Positions 41,907-51,252 are shown, counted from the stretch's first letter. The stretch: DNA of 64,000 nt from FEN-1219 sp037445815 (GCA_037445815.1 JBBIJV010000001.1:13050-77049); one strand, 5' to 3'. Program-made: numbers and translations. Notes: a model not told the origin generated them from the letters alone.

Positions 41907-43100
41907 TCAGAACGCAGCGTTGACCGACGCTTCGCTCGCTTCGATCTCGAGGCGCGCGAGCGCAGGCGATTCGTCGTCGATGTCGACTCTCGTCTGCGCA
42001 ACGCTCACGCCGGGGCGCACGCGCTGCAGGCCGTTGACGATGACCACGTCGCCGGCCGTAAGGCCGCTGCGCACGACGCGCAAACCGTCCACGAGCCGGC
42101 CGGTCTCGACGGGTCTGTACTGAACGACGCCCTGTTCGTCGACTACGAACACGAAGCGCTTGCCGAGATCGGTGCCGATCGCGCGGTCGTCGACGAGCGC
42201 CGCGCGGTAGCTCGATGGGCTCACGAGCTTCATGCGCGCGAACAGGCCCGGCGTGAACCGCCCGTCGCGGTTGTCGAGCACGGCGCGCGCACGAATCGTG
42301 CCGTGCTCCGGGTCGACCTGGTTGTCGACGAAGTCGAGCTGCGCGACGTGCGGATAGCCTTCTTCGTTGATGAGGCCGACGTGCACGACGCTGCGTTCCG
42401 CGGCGTTCGGCTGCAGCACGTGATCGAGATAGGTTTGCTCGTCGACCTCGAAGTACGCGTACACGGCGTCGTCGGAGACGATGGTCGTCAGCACGACGGA
42501 CGCGTCGACCAAGTTGCCGGCCGTCACGATCGCGCGCGACACGCGGCCCGCGATCGGTGCGGTGACGCGAGTGAACGAGAGGTCGAGCTCGGCCTTCTCG
42601 AGCGCCGCGTTGATCGCGGCGAGTTGCGCCGCCGCGACGCTCGCGTCGGCGGCGTTGCGCTCGAACTCCTCTTTCGACGTGGCGTTGTTCGCGAGCAAGC
42701 GCTCGGCGCGGTCGCGATAGGACTTGGCGAGCTCGAGCTCTGCCCGCGCGCGCTCGCGCTCGGCCTTCAAGCGGTCGACTTCCGCCTTGAACGGCCGCGG
42801 ATCGATTTGATACAAGAGGTCGCCTGCCGCTACGCGCCCGCCTTCGGAGAAGTGCACGGACTCCACGTAGCCGCCGACACGGGGCCTGATCTCGACGCTT
42901 TCCGTAGCCTCGAGACGGCCCGTGAAATCGGCCCAGTCGTGGAGCTCGCGGACGGCCACTTCGGCCGTCGTCACTTCCGGCGCCGGCGGAGCCGGTGGGG
43001 GGTTGCCCGCTTCGCCGACGCTGCAAGCGACGAGCGCGAGCGGCAGGACGAGCGAAAAGAGACCTGAAACCGTACGGCCCTGAATCCTGGTAGGCGACAT
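41907..43100 (-). CDS. RND efflux membrane-fusion lipoprotein (AcrA/MexA-type)
   Basis: A 397-residue periplasmic adaptor with a lipobox ending Val-Ala-Cys26. After a Pro-rich linker ('GNPPPAPPAPEVTTAEVAVR') come lipoyl halves ('TESVEIRPRVGGYVESVHFS', 'LDLSFTRVTAPIAGRVSRAI'), a coiled coil at about 95-165 and a beta barrel. It is the first gene of the mfp-rnd-nodT operon. The upstream stretch to 43245 holds two palindromes that are likely TetR operators. Confidence 0.94.
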   Translation of the reverse strand: MSPTRIQGRTVSGLFSLVLPLALVACSVGEAGNPPPAPPAPEVTTAEVAVRELHDWADFTGRLEATESVEIRPRVGGYVESVHFSEGGRVAAGDLLYQIDPRPFKAEVDRLKAERERARAELELAKSYRDRAERLLANNATSKEEFERNAADASVAAAQLAAINAALEKAELDLSFTRVTAPIAGRVSRAIVTAGNLVDASVVLTTIVSDDAVYAYFEVDEQTYLDHVLQPNAAERSVVHVGLINEEGYPHVAQLDFVDNQVDPEHGTIRARAVLDNRDGRFTPGLFARMKLVSPSSYRAALVDDRAIGTDLGKRFVFVVDEQGVVQYRPVETGRLVDGLRVVRSGLTAGDVVIVNGLQRVRPGVSVAQTRVDIDDESPALARLEIEASEASVNAAF

Positions 43101-43188
43101 ACAAAATCCTTTTCAGTCAGATGGTTGTTCGTCTTGCGACCGAATCGGGATGGCACCGCTCGAGCACTCGCCTATTGCTGACTCGAGT

Positions 43189-43209
43189 GTTACTATACCG
43201 TTCAGTAAC
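43189..43209. promoter_or_regulatory. Inverted repeat, probable TetR operator 1
   Basis: GTTACT (43189-43194) and AGTAAC (43204-43209) form an inverted repeat spaced by 9 bases in the intergenic region between the efflux operon and the tetR gene. The half-site also occurs as AGTAAC at 43239-43244, just beside the second palindrome. Spacing and place fit a TetR-family dimer site. Confidence 0.65.
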
Positions 43210-43227
43210 ACCATGGGCCGGTACGAT

Positions 43228-43241
43228 ACTTACCGGTAAGT
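43228..43241. promoter_or_regulatory. Perfect 14-bp palindrome, probable TetR operator 2
   Basis: ACTTACCGGTAAGT is a perfect palindrome lying only 3 bases before the ATG of the tetR gene, so it covers its ribosome-binding region. Bound repressor here would shut off its own gene. It resembles operator 1 in its TTAC/GTAA content. Confidence 0.68.
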
Positions 43242-43244
43242 AAC

Positions 43245-43889
43245 ATGTCAACACCCGAGTTGAAAGTTTCTTCTCACTCGTCGCCGTTCACCGCGACGGG
43301 GCAATGCGGTTCGAACGCCTGCGCACGCGACCGACTCTTCAGCGCCGCGATCAACCTCTTCTATCGGCACGGTATCCGTCCCGTCAGCGTCGACGCGATC
43401 GCCGCCGAAGCCGGCACGACGAAGGTCACGTTCTATCGCGTGTTCGAATCGAAGGACGATCTCGTCGTCCAGGTGCTCGAGGAGCAGTCGAAGCGGTTCT
43501 GGGAATGGTGGGATGCGATCGTCGCCGAGCATCCCGGCGCGCCGCGCAAGCAGATCGAAGCGCTCGTCGAGCGCTTTCGCAACGACATCATCGGCGACGA
43601 AGAATGTCGCGGCTGCGCGGTCGGCAACGCCGCCATCGAGATCGAAGAGGATCATCCCGCGCGCGCCGTGATCAAGCGGCACAAGCTCGAGATCGCGCAT
43701 CGCTTGCGCGAGCTCTGTCGGCAGATGGGCGCGCGCCAGCCCGACGTGCTCGGCGACGCGCTGAGCCTGCTCTTCAGCGGCGCGTTCGCCGCGCGGCTCA
43801 CCTACGACGGCCGCGAGCAGATCGCCAACGTGTCGGCGGCAGCCATCGCGCTGCTCGACTCGCCGGCGCTCGGCGCGCCGCAGAGCTGA
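43245..43889 (+). CDS. TetR/AcrR family transcriptional regulator
   Basis: A 214-residue repressor. The TetR_N helix-turn-helix lies at about 27-75, including 'LFSAAINLFYRHGIRPVSVD' and 'AIAAEAGTTKVTFYRVFESK'. The all-helical ligand domain follows, with 'NDIIGDEECRGCAVGNAAIE' at the centre (two cysteines spaced CxxC might respond to thiol agents). It is divergent from the mfp-rnd-nodT operon. Two palindromes lie between the genes, one directly at its own start codon, so it very likely represses both the pump and itself. Confidence 0.94.
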   Translation: MSTPELKVSSHSSPFTATGQCGSNACARDRLFSAAINLFYRHGIRPVSVDAIAAEAGTTKVTFYRVFESKDDLVVQVLEEQSKRFWEWWDAIVAEHPGAPRKQIEALVERFRNDIIGDEECRGCAVGNAAIEIEEDHPARAVIKRHKLEIAHRLRELCRQMGARQPDVLGDALSLLFSGAFAARLTYDGREQIANVSAAAIALLDSPALGAPQS

Positions 43890-43907
43890 CGCGCCGAGGA
43901 GCGTCGG

Positions 43908-44402
43908 TTAGCGGCCGTTGTACGCGGCCGCGAGCTTCTCGATATCGAACTTCACCTGCCGCAGCATTTCATCGGCCGCGCGCTTCGCCTTCGTTCGATC
44001 CTTGTCGGTAAGCATCTCGCCGAGCACCCTCGGCGAGATCTGCCAGCGAAGGCCGTATTTGTCGATGATCCACCCGCACGCCTGCGGCTTCCCGCCATTC
44101 TCGAGGATCGCGTTCCAGTAGCGATCGAGCTCTTCCTGCGAGTCGCAGTTCACGAGGAACGAGACGGCGTCGTTGAACGAATCGTGCTTCCCGGCACTGA
44201 TGGCCATGAACGCCTGGTCGCAGAGCGTGAACTCGACGACGGCGACCGAGCCCGCGGGCCCGCTCGGCGACTCGGTGGGCAACGTCGTGACACGGTCGAC
44301 GCGCGAATTGGGGAACACGCTGGCATAGAACCGCGCGGCCTCTTCAGCCTCGCTCACGTACCACAGGTGCGGAACGATCTTTTGAACACTGGACTGGCTC
44401 AT
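43908..44402 (-). CDS. VOC family protein (PhnB / 3-demethylubiquinone methyltransferase-like)
   Basis: A 164-residue glyoxalase-fold protein of the PhnB-like type. 'IVPHLWYVSEAEEAARFYAS' and 'VFPNSRVDRVTTLPTESPSG' form the first beta-alpha unit; 'SFLVNCDSQEELDRYWNAIL' and 'CGWIIDKYGLRWQISPRVLG' the second. Such proteins are often annotated as 3-demethylubiquinone-9 3-methyltransferase, a label that is not well supported. The ATG at 44402 is chosen because homology starts there; the frame is open for another 112 codons without homology. Convergent with tetR. Confidence 0.88.
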   Translation of the reverse strand: MSQSSVQKIVPHLWYVSEAEEAARFYASVFPNSRVDRVTTLPTESPSGPAGSVAVVEFTLCDQAFMAISAGKHDSFNDAVSFLVNCDSQEELDRYWNAILENGGKPQACGWIIDKYGLRWQISPRVLGEMLTDKDRTKAKRAADEMLRQVKFDIEKLAAAYNGR

Positions 44403-44669
44403 GACGGTATCTCTCGGTTGAGTGGAACGACGTTTTGCCTTGGGATCGCCTCGCAGCGGATCCGACGGCCTACGTGCTTTTGTCGAACGTGCACAACCGA
44501 ATTCGACACCCGAGCTCAAACGCCGGCGGGCCGTTCTACGCCGCGCGAGCCATACGTCCCCACGACGTGGGGTGCGAAAGGAATGTCCTCCGTTCGCCCA
44601 GATAGGCCCGTTGACGGCGGCCTCGGCGGACACGATGATTGTTGAAACTTTCAACAACTCGAGCATCCC

Positions 44670-44903
44670 ATGGCCATCGTCAACTTCAGTGTGCCCGATG
44701 ACGTAAAGAAGGCATTTGACAAGACGTTCAAAGGTCAAAACAAGAGCGCTGTCATCGCCGAGCTCATGCGGCGAGCCGTAACGGAGGCGGAGCGCACCAA
44801 GCGCCGCGCTGAGCTGTTCCGGCGGCTGACGGACGATCGACGCCGGCGGCCGAGCGTCGGCGAGGAGGTGGCCCGAAGAGCACGGGCAGCCGGCAGGCCG
44901 TGA
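44670..44903 (+). CDS. Ribbon-helix-helix antitoxin (VapB-like)
   Basis: A 77-residue protein. The N-terminal strand 'MAIVNFSVPDDVKKAFDKTF' with 'KSAVIAELMRRAVTEAER' is a ribbon-helix-helix DNA-binding fold, and the Arg-rich tail is the probable toxin-binding part. The stop codon overlaps the GTG start of a PIN-domain toxin (GTGA, 44900-44903). Autoregulation of the pair is expected. Confidence 0.86.
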   Translation: MAIVNFSVPDDVKKAFDKTFKGQNKSAVIAELMRRAVTEAERTKRRAELFRRLTDDRRRRPSVGEEVARRARAAGRP

Positions 44904-45328
44904 CCCTCGTCGTCGACGCCAGCGTCGTCGTGAAGTGGCTGCTCGCGGATCCAGACCGCGAGGACGATACCAATCAAGCCGAGCGCCTCATGGCTTTTGT
45001 GCTGGGCGGAGGCGAAGCCATTCTTCAGCCCGCGCACTGGTTGATCGAGGTTAGCGCCGTGCTCGCGCGCATGAGCCCCGTCACCGCCGTTGACGACGTC
45101 GAGCGATTGCAGGCACTCGAGCTTCCGATCGCCGACGGAGCCGCCGTGCTCGCGCGCGCTTGCCGACTCGCGATCGACCTCGAGCAACACCTGTTCGACA
45201 CGCTGTATCACGCGGTCGCGCTCGAGATACCCAGCGCGATGCTCGTGACGGCCGACGAGAAGTATCTGGCCGCGAGTGCCCGTCTCGGCAGCATCATGCC
45301 GCTCGCCGAGTGGGCGCCTCCGCGCTAG
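44900..45328 (+). CDS. vapC: VapC-type PIN-domain toxin
   Basis: A 142-residue PIN protein beginning at a GTG. The four acidic active-site residues are visible: Asp6 ('TLVVDASVVVKWLL'), Glu50 ('HWLIEVSAVLAR'), Asp100 ('HLFDTLYHAVAL') and Asp119 ('LVTADEKYLAAS'). VapC toxins are Mg-dependent RNases that cut tRNA or rRNA. Its 3' end overlaps by 4 bp the convergent DUF5916 gene. It forms an operon with the antitoxin at 44670. Confidence 0.92.
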   Translation: MTLVVDASVVVKWLLADPDREDDTNQAERLMAFVLGGGEAILQPAHWLIEVSAVLARMSPVTAVDDVERLQALELPIADGAAVLARACRLAIDLEQHLFDTLYHAVALEIPSAMLVTADEKYLAASARLGSIMPLAEWAPPR

Positions 45329-47604
45329 AACCGGAACGTGTAGCTCGCCTTCGCGACGACATCGCTCGTGAGCGAATGGAAGCGGTTGTCCTCGTCGAAG
45401 TCCTGGAGGTTGTGGTTGATGACGAAAAAGAGCTCGCGTCCGGCCTCGGGAATCCAGTTCAGGCGCAGGTTGAGCCCCATGACCTCGCTGACGTTGTCGT
45501 ACTGAATCAGGTTCGTCCACGACAGCTTCGACGAGAACACGACGTCGAACGTCGTGTTCAAGATGCGCGCCGAAAACTTGCCGCCGGGGATCGGCAGGTC
45601 GATCTCCTGGATGTTGAAGCCGACGCCCGTGCGAAAGCGCGGTGACGCCGCCCACGTGAAGCTGCCGAACGTGCGCACGCGGCCGCCGTTGTAGAAGCCG
45701 CCGTCCGTTCGCGCAATGCGCCCCGAGAACCGGCGGTGCGCCGAGAAGCCGAACTCGATGCCGTGATCCGTGAACGAGTATTCGCCGGCGGGAATGAACA
45801 CGTTCGGCCGGATCTCGAACGGCACGTCGAGCACCTCCTTTTCGAAGTTCGAGCGCAAGTAAAGCATGTCGTTCCGGCGCGTGTGCGCCTGAAGCGGCGT
45901 GAGCCCGATCTGCTGCGACTGCAACTGCCCGTCGAGGCTTTCGATGCGCTGACCGTCGAGATTGAAGAACAGCGACTGCCAACGGCCGGTGGCCGGCCGG
46001 TGCGTGTAGGCGATCTGCCCCGCGTAGTCGCGCACGTCCGTGCGGCTCGTGAAACCGAGCGCGGGATAAAAGTTCGCCTCGACGCGCCGCATGGAGAACG
46101 CGCCGCGGAGCTTGTTGTTGCTCGGAATCGAGAACCCCAGTCCTGCCGCGCCGTCGTCGCCGTCGGGCTTGAACGGATTCGGCACCTCTCCGGGCAGCCA
46201 CTCGGTGTCCGTGGTTTGATACCATGCGCCGGCCTCGATCGTGCGGCCGCCCGGCAAGCGCGAGTTGCGATAGAGCACGTCGAACCCCGCGAGCGAGTTG
46301 TCGCGTGGATGAAGCGGATCGCCGTCCGTGAACACCATACCGACGGTCGATTCGCTGCCGATGCCGGCCTTCGCGCGCACGACCGAAAGCGTCGTCTCGT
46401 CCACGACGGCGAGAGGGTTGTCGTCCTGGCGGATCGACAGCGCGCCGAGCTCGAACCGCCCGGCGCGCCCGCTGATCTTGCCGCCGTAGTTGAGGTCGAC
46501 GGGCTCGCCGAACGCGCCGAGACCGATGCGGCGCGAGAAGAACGGCCGCGCGTTCTGCCGCTCGGCATTGCTCAAGGCGCCCGTGCCGTCCGACGCGCCG
46601 ATCCGTCCGAACTCGAAGATGTCGGCCTCGCGCAGGAAGAAGTCGCGCTTCTCGGGGAAGAACAAACCGAAGCGCGTGAGGTTCACCTGACGGTCGTCGA
46701 CCTCGGTCGCCGAGAAGTCCGTGTTGAACGTCAGCGAGGCGTTCAGCTGCGGTGTGAGCTTGTAGAAGAGATCCAGAGACGGCTCGAAGTCGTCGTCCGA
46801 CGCGTCTAGATCGGGCTCGACGACGACGGTGGACGGGTCGTCGGTGTTCAGCACGCGCCGCTTCACCAGACTGGCGCTCGGCACGATGTCGAGCCCGATG
46901 CCTTGATTCAATCCCGACAAGCCCGTCATTCGGCCGGCCGTGCTCGGATCCCAGCGCCGGTTCCGCGAGACCCACGCCATGTCCTCGTTGCGCGTCTCGA
47001 GGCTGCGCGAAAAGTTGAGGCCCCACGCGTCGCTCGACGGATCGAACGACAGCGACTTGAACGGGATCTCGTACTCGGCCGTCCACCCTCGGTCGAAACG
47101 CTGCGTGGCGGCGAACCAGATGCTGTCCCAGTCGCTGTAGTACTCCGACACGTTGCGATACAGACCGTCGAACCGCACTCCGTGCGCGTTCAAGCCGAAG
47201 AAGTAGCCGCCGCGCTGCGTGTTGAAGGGGTCGAGCGTCACGAACAGCGTGTCTTCCTGCGTGATCGAAGCGCCCTGGCGCATCACGTTCGCCGTGATCT
47301 CGCCCGGCGGCGTGTAGATGCGCGCGCCGACGTAGAGCGCATCGTCGTCGTAGAGCAAATAGATCTCGGTGCGCTCCGACGGCGGGGCGTATTCCACGGG
47401 GTTCACCTGATGCAAGTCGTCGATCCGGGCCGCGTTGGCCCAGGCCGCGTCGTCGAGCGCGCCGTCGATGACGGGACGCACCGCCGCGCGCGCGATCTGC
47501 ACCGTCTTCCGACCCGGGTCGCGCAACGCGGCGTCCTGGGCGGCCGCCGCGCAGTGGAATGCCGCAAGTGCGACGGCAGCGGTCGCGGCGCTCGCAAGTC
47601 TCAT
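45325..47604 (-). CDS. DUF5916 family exported protein with CBM9-like N-terminal domain
   Basis: A 759-residue protein with a signal peptide (about 1-22, ending 'AAAAQ'). Residues about 35-220 form a carbohydrate-binding family 9-like beta sandwich ('RPVIDGALDDAAWANAARID', 'EIYLLYDDDALYVGARIYTP'). The rest is DUF5916, a long series of amphipathic beta strands that ends in Phe ('AKASYTFRF'), in keeping with an outer-membrane barrel. The ligand is unknown. The ATG at 47604 gives a clean signal peptide; the frame is open to 47748 upstream. It is divergent from an AraC-type gene. Confidence 0.88.
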   Translation of the reverse strand: MRLASAATAAVALAAFHCAAAAQDAALRDPGRKTVQIARAAVRPVIDGALDDAAWANAARIDDLHQVNPVEYAPPSERTEIYLLYDDDALYVGARIYTPPGEITANVMRQGASITQEDTLFVTLDPFNTQRGGYFFGLNAHGVRFDGLYRNVSEYYSDWDSIWFAATQRFDRGWTAEYEIPFKSLSFDPSSDAWGLNFSRSLETRNEDMAWVSRNRRWDPSTAGRMTGLSGLNQGIGLDIVPSASLVKRRVLNTDDPSTVVVEPDLDASDDDFEPSLDLFYKLTPQLNASLTFNTDFSATEVDDRQVNLTRFGLFFPEKRDFFLREADIFEFGRIGASDGTGALSNAERQNARPFFSRRIGLGAFGEPVDLNYGGKISGRAGRFELGALSIRQDDNPLAVVDETTLSVVRAKAGIGSESTVGMVFTDGDPLHPRDNSLAGFDVLYRNSRLPGGRTIEAGAWYQTTDTEWLPGEVPNPFKPDGDDGAAGLGFSIPSNNKLRGAFSMRRVEANFYPALGFTSRTDVRDYAGQIAYTHRPATGRWQSLFFNLDGQRIESLDGQLQSQQIGLTPLQAHTRRNDMLYLRSNFEKEVLDVPFEIRPNVFIPAGEYSFTDHGIEFGFSAHRRFSGRIARTDGGFYNGGRVRTFGSFTWAASPRFRTGVGFNIQEIDLPIPGGKFSARILNTTFDVVFSSKLSWTNLIQYDNVSEVMGLNLRLNWIPEAGRELFFVINHNLQDFDEDNRFHSLTSDVVAKASYTFRF

Positions 47605-47765
47605 TCGATTTCTGATTGCCCGCTCAAGAGAGCGCGAACGATACCCGAAAGACGTCATCGACGGCGCGGACGTCGGCAGCACCGCGCTGGATTTTCTTGA
47701 AGCGATTGCCGATCCGGGAGCGAAGCAGGTACAACAGCCAATACCCACACTCCTGGAGAGCCGCC

Positions 47766-48200
47766 GTGCTGGCGCGCGACCTGTTGATCCGTATGTGCCG
47801 CGCGCGGGCGGCCCTGCTCGACGTCGATGCCGATGTGACCGTGGCCTCGCTTGCCAGGGCCAGCCGGCTCTCGCGCTCGCAGTTCATCTCGAGATATCGA
47901 GCGGCATTCGGCGACACTCCGCACCAGACGCGGATTCGCGCGCGTGTCGAGCGCGCACGCTGGCTGCTCGCCACGAGCCGCCTCACCGTCACCGAGGTCT
48001 GCATGGCCGTCGGCTTTTCGAGCCTCGGCAGCTTCAGCCGGCTGTTTCGGCTGCGTTGCGGCGAGTCGCCGTCGACGTTTCGATCCCGGCTGGCCGGCCT
48101 CGCCGAAGGCCCGCGCGCGGCAAGCGTGGCGCCTCATTGCCTGCCGCTGCTCACGGCGGCGTGGCGTGCGCCGTCGTACTTTTCGAGAAGCGCTCGCTAG
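47766..48200 (+). CDS. Short AraC family transcriptional regulator
   Basis: A 144-residue protein starting at a GTG (47766) with a ribosome site ('ggagag'). The whole N-terminal half is the AraC double helix-turn-helix ('VASLARASRLSRSQFISRYR' and 'LTVTEVCMAVGFSSLGSFSR'). It has no separate sensor domain. A VOC protein gene follows 44 bp downstream, an arrangement common for these short AraC/VOC pairs. An upstream ATG at 47616 would add 50 residues without homology. Confidence 0.88.
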   Translation: MLARDLLIRMCRARAALLDVDADVTVASLARASRLSRSQFISRYRAAFGDTPHQTRIRARVERARWLLATSRLTVTEVCMAVGFSSLGSFSRLFRLRCGESPSTFRSRLAGLAEGPRAASVAPHCLPLLTAAWRAPSYFSRSAR

Positions 48201-48244
48201 AGTCGGCGGCTAGAGTCGAAGAGCCGATTCACTAGGAAGACGCC

Positions 48245-48640
48245 ATGCTCCGGATCAAGCTCTGCTCTATTTTCGTCGACGATCAAGCGAAGGCGCTGCG
48301 CTTTTACACCGACGTGCTCGGCTTCGCGAAAGCAAAGGACGTTCCCGTCGGCGAATTCCGCTGGCTGACCGTGCGCGCCGCCGACGGCGGCGACACCGAG
48401 CTCGTGCTCGAGCCGAACGCGAATCCCGCGGCCCGCACGTATCAGCAGGCATTGCTCGAGCAAGGGATTCCGGCCACGGCGTTCGAGGTCGACGACGTGA
48501 AGGCCGAGTTCGAGCGCCTGCGCAAGCGCGGCGTGGAGTTCACGACGCCGCCGACGCCGGCCGGACCCGTCACGATCGCCGTGCTGCTCGACACCTGCGG
48601 CAATCTGATCCAGCTCTACCAGCCGCCGAAGACGGTGTAG
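48245..48640 (+). CDS. VOC family (glyoxalase/bleomycin-resistance-like) protein
   Basis: A 131-residue single-domain VOC protein. 'IFVDDQAKALRFYTDVLGFA' begins the first beta-alpha unit; 'TAFEVDDVKAEFERLRKRGV' and 'VLLDTCGNLIQLYQPP' complete the second, including the C-terminal metal-ligand strand 'GNLIQLYQ'. The family contains lyases, dioxygenases and resistance proteins; the substrate is not assignable. It follows the short AraC gene and is probably regulated by it. Confidence 0.92.
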   Translation: MLRIKLCSIFVDDQAKALRFYTDVLGFAKAKDVPVGEFRWLTVRAADGGDTELVLEPNANPAARTYQQALLEQGIPATAFEVDDVKAEFERLRKRGVEFTTPPTPAGPVTIAVLLDTCGNLIQLYQPPKTV

Positions 48641-48658
48641 TCGCCGCCACGCCCCCGG

Positions 48659-49834
48659 TCAGTCGGCCCACGGCAGCCAAGGAAGGAACACGGCGAGCGC
48701 CGTGAAGCGCTCCCCGAGCCAATGCCAAGCCGTGTGACCCACGATCACGGCGATCACGACGCCGCCTACACGCGCGTCGACGTAGCGGAACAAGACGTTC
48801 AAACCGGGCACCACGAGCAAGAGAACGAGCAATTGCCCGAGCTCGATGCCGACGTTGAACGCGAGCAGCGAGGTCAGCACGTGAGCGCCGGCGAACTGCA
48901 GCGTGTTTTGCAGCGCGAACGAGAAGCCGAAGCCGTGCACGAGCCCGAAGCCGAACGCGATCGGCCAGCGTGATCGCGGCGCGGCGAAAAGGACGTTCTC
49001 GATGGCCATGTAGGCGATCGACAGCGCGATCAGCGTCTCGACGAGCGGCGGGAACCAAAAGCCGGCCGGCGCCAAGCCGTAAGCCGAGAAGATCAACGTG
49101 ACGGAGTGGCCGGCCGTGAACGCCGTGACGATCCAGACGAGCGCGCGAAGCTGCCGCCGGAACGGCACGACGAGGCAGAGCAGGAACAAGAGGTGATCCG
49201 CGCCGTCCAGGATGTGCTCGAAGCCCTGCACGAGGAACCGCAGCATCGATTGATGCCAGCGCGGGTCGAGCGCGACCAATCCGGAGTCTCCTTCGACCTG
49301 GAACACGCGCTCGACGCCGCCGGCGCCGATGAAGCGCACGGCGTTCACGACGCGCATGCCGAGCCGCTCCGTGCGCGCGCGCAGCGAGAACAACGAGGTT
49401 GAGTCTTGGATCGGCGCTGCGAATTCCACGTCGAGCAGCGCCTGCTGCCACGGCAGGTCGAGGCCCGCCGGCAGCGGCGGCGCCCGTAGGTGCGCGAGCG
49501 CAGAGTCGTACTCGGCGAACGACCGATCGCTCGGGATCGACGCGCGCACGTTGACGATATCGAGGCGCAAGCGCCGGCCGCCTTCATAGAGCTCGAGGTT
49601 GTCGGCGAGCCAAAGCTCTGCGGCGTCGCGAAGCTGCGGCCCGGCGCGCGGCACGTCGAGATAGCCGGGCCCGACGGTCGGGAACGTGATGTCCTGCATC
49701 GCGTCGAGAGGCGCGCGGACGAGAAGGCGCACGCGATCGCCGTCGGGCCGCACGATCATGCGGACCGTCACGTCGCTAGGAACCTCGTGCGCACGCGCCG
49801 CCGCCAGAGCCGTGGCTGCGAGAGCAGCGAGCAT
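48659..49834 (-). CDS. HupE/UreJ-family membrane protein with a large periplasmic N-terminal domain
   Basis: A 391-residue protein. A signal peptide at about 1-17 (ending 'ARAH') is followed by a periplasmic beta-rich domain to about 190, then seven or so helices with the HupE-type motif 'QGFEHILDGADHLLFLLCLV', 'FTAGHSVTLIFSAYGLAPAG' and 'GFGLVHGFGFSFALQNTL'. HupE/UreJ proteins are metal (Ni/Co) permease-like; the conserved His/Asp residues support metal contact. The ATG at 49834 is chosen as the start of the signal sequence; a start up to 15 bp upstream is possible. It is convergent with the VOC gene. Confidence 0.87.
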   Translation of the reverse strand: MLAALAATALAAARAHEVPSDVTVRMIVRPDGDRVRLLVRAPLDAMQDITFPTVGPGYLDVPRAGPQLRDAAELWLADNLELYEGGRRLRLDIVNVRASIPSDRSFAEYDSALAHLRAPPLPAGLDLPWQQALLDVEFAAPIQDSTSLFSLRARTERLGMRVVNAVRFIGAGGVERVFQVEGDSGLVALDPRWHQSMLRFLVQGFEHILDGADHLLFLLCLVVPFRRQLRALVWIVTAFTAGHSVTLIFSAYGLAPAGFWFPPLVETLIALSIAYMAIENVLFAAPRSRWPIAFGFGLVHGFGFSFALQNTLQFAGAHVLTSLLAFNVGIELGQLLVLLLVVPGLNVLFRYVDARVGGVVIAVIVGHTAWHWLGERFTALAVFLPWLPWAD

Positions 49835-50013
49835 GACCAGGCGCCGCAAGTCGTCGTGCCCCGTTCTCGTTCTTCGGAGGAGGCAATTTCCGCTATTATC
49901 GGTAGCGAGAACAAGCCCTGGGAGCTGCGTCGAACGGCCGGGGCGGCGGACACGGATGCCGCAAGAACAACGCAGGAAGCCGTTGTCGAGAGCACTTGCC
50001 GGGGGGGGTAGCC

Positions 50014-51252
50014 ATGACTCGTCGAGCCGGATTTCTGGTCTTTGCGTTGAGCGGCGTTCTCGTCGCAGCGTGCAACGATGCGGCGCCACCCCCTGCGCCC
50101 AGCGGCTCGGCGGGCGCGGCGCCCGCCGCTAGCGCGACACCGGCGGCTTCCGCCGCGCTGTCGCCGGAGTTCGGCGCATCCGGCGTCGCGCCGCGCTTCG
50201 AGGTCGATCCATTCTGGCCGAAGCCGCTGCCGAACCACTGGCTGCTCGGCTCGACGATCGGCGTTTCGGTCGATTCGCGCGATCACGTTTGGATCATTCA
50301 TCGGCAACAGTCCCTGAACGCGCAAACCGAAGCGAGCGCCGGCACGAACACGCCGGCCGGCGCGTGCTGCACGGCGGCGCCGCCCGTCATCGAGCTCGAC
50401 GCCGCGGGCAACGTCGTCGCCTCGTGGGGCGGGCCCGGCGAAGGCTACGACTGGCCCGCGTCGAACCACGGCATCACCGTCGATCACATGGACAACGTGT
50501 GGATCGGCGGCAACGACGTCAAAGACGCGCACGTTCTGAAGTTCTCGCGCTCCGGCCAGTTCCTCCTACAGCTCGGCAAGCCCGAGCAGAACCAGGGCAG
50601 CAACGATCCCGTGAACTTTTGGCGCGTCGCCGAGATCTCGATCGACGCCGAAGCAAACGAGGCGTACATCGCCGACGGCTACGGCAACAAGCGCGTCGTC
50701 GTCATCGACGCGAGCACGGGCGAGCGCAAGCGCTACTGGGGCGCCTACGGCAACCGGCCCGACGACGCGGATCTCGGCTTGTACGACCCGGCCGCGCCGC
50801 CGGCACAGCAGTTCCGCAACCCCGTGCACTGCGCCGAGCCGTCACGCGACGGCTTCGTCTACGTCTGCGACCGCGTCAACGACCGCATTCAGGTGTTCCG
50901 CAAGGACGGCACGTACGTCAGCGAGCTGCGCGTCGCGCCCGAGACGCGCGGAGCCGGCTCCGTGTGGGACATCGCGCTGTCGCACGATCCCGGGCAGGCG
51001 TACATCTACCTCGCCGACGGCCTGAACGAGCGCGTCTACATCATTCATCGCGAATCGATGCAGATTCTCACGAGCTTCGGGGATGGCGGCCGGCAGCCCG
51101 GGCAATTCTTCGGCGTTCATAGCATCGCCGTCGATTCGCAGGGCAACGTCTACACCACCGAGACCTACGAAGGTAAGCGCGTGCAGAAGTTCGTCTTCCG
51201 CGGCCTCGGGCCCATCCCGGGCGACTCGCAAGGCGCGCTGTGGCCGCGCTGA
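50014..51252 (+). CDS. NHL-repeat beta-propeller lipoprotein
   Basis: A 412-residue protein with a lipobox ending Val-Ala-Ala-Cys20, a Pro/Ala/Ser-rich linker (about 25-55) and a six-bladed NHL-type propeller. 'NHGITVDHMDNVWIGGNDVK', 'AYIADGYGNKRVVVIDASTG', 'FVYVCDRVNDRIQVFRKDGT' and 'HSIAVDSQGNVYTTETYEGK' are successive blades. Such lipoproteins are found widely in soil bacteria but have no firm function. Strong ribosome site (gggggg) before the ATG. The next gene overlaps the stop (TGATG). Confidence 0.88.
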   Translation: MTRRAGFLVFALSGVLVAACNDAAPPPAPSGSAGAAPAASATPAASAALSPEFGASGVAPRFEVDPFWPKPLPNHWLLGSTIGVSVDSRDHVWIIHRQQSLNAQTEASAGTNTPAGACCTAAPPVIELDAAGNVVASWGGPGEGYDWPASNHGITVDHMDNVWIGGNDVKDAHVLKFSRSGQFLLQLGKPEQNQGSNDPVNFWRVAEISIDAEANEAYIADGYGNKRVVVIDASTGERKRYWGAYGNRPDDADLGLYDPAAPPAQQFRNPVHCAEPSRDGFVYVCDRVNDRIQVFRKDGTYVSELRVAPETRGAGSVWDIALSHDPGQAYIYLADGLNERVYIIHRESMQILTSFGDGGRQPGQFFGVHSIAVDSQGNVYTTETYEGKRVQKFVFRGLGPIPGDSQGALWPR

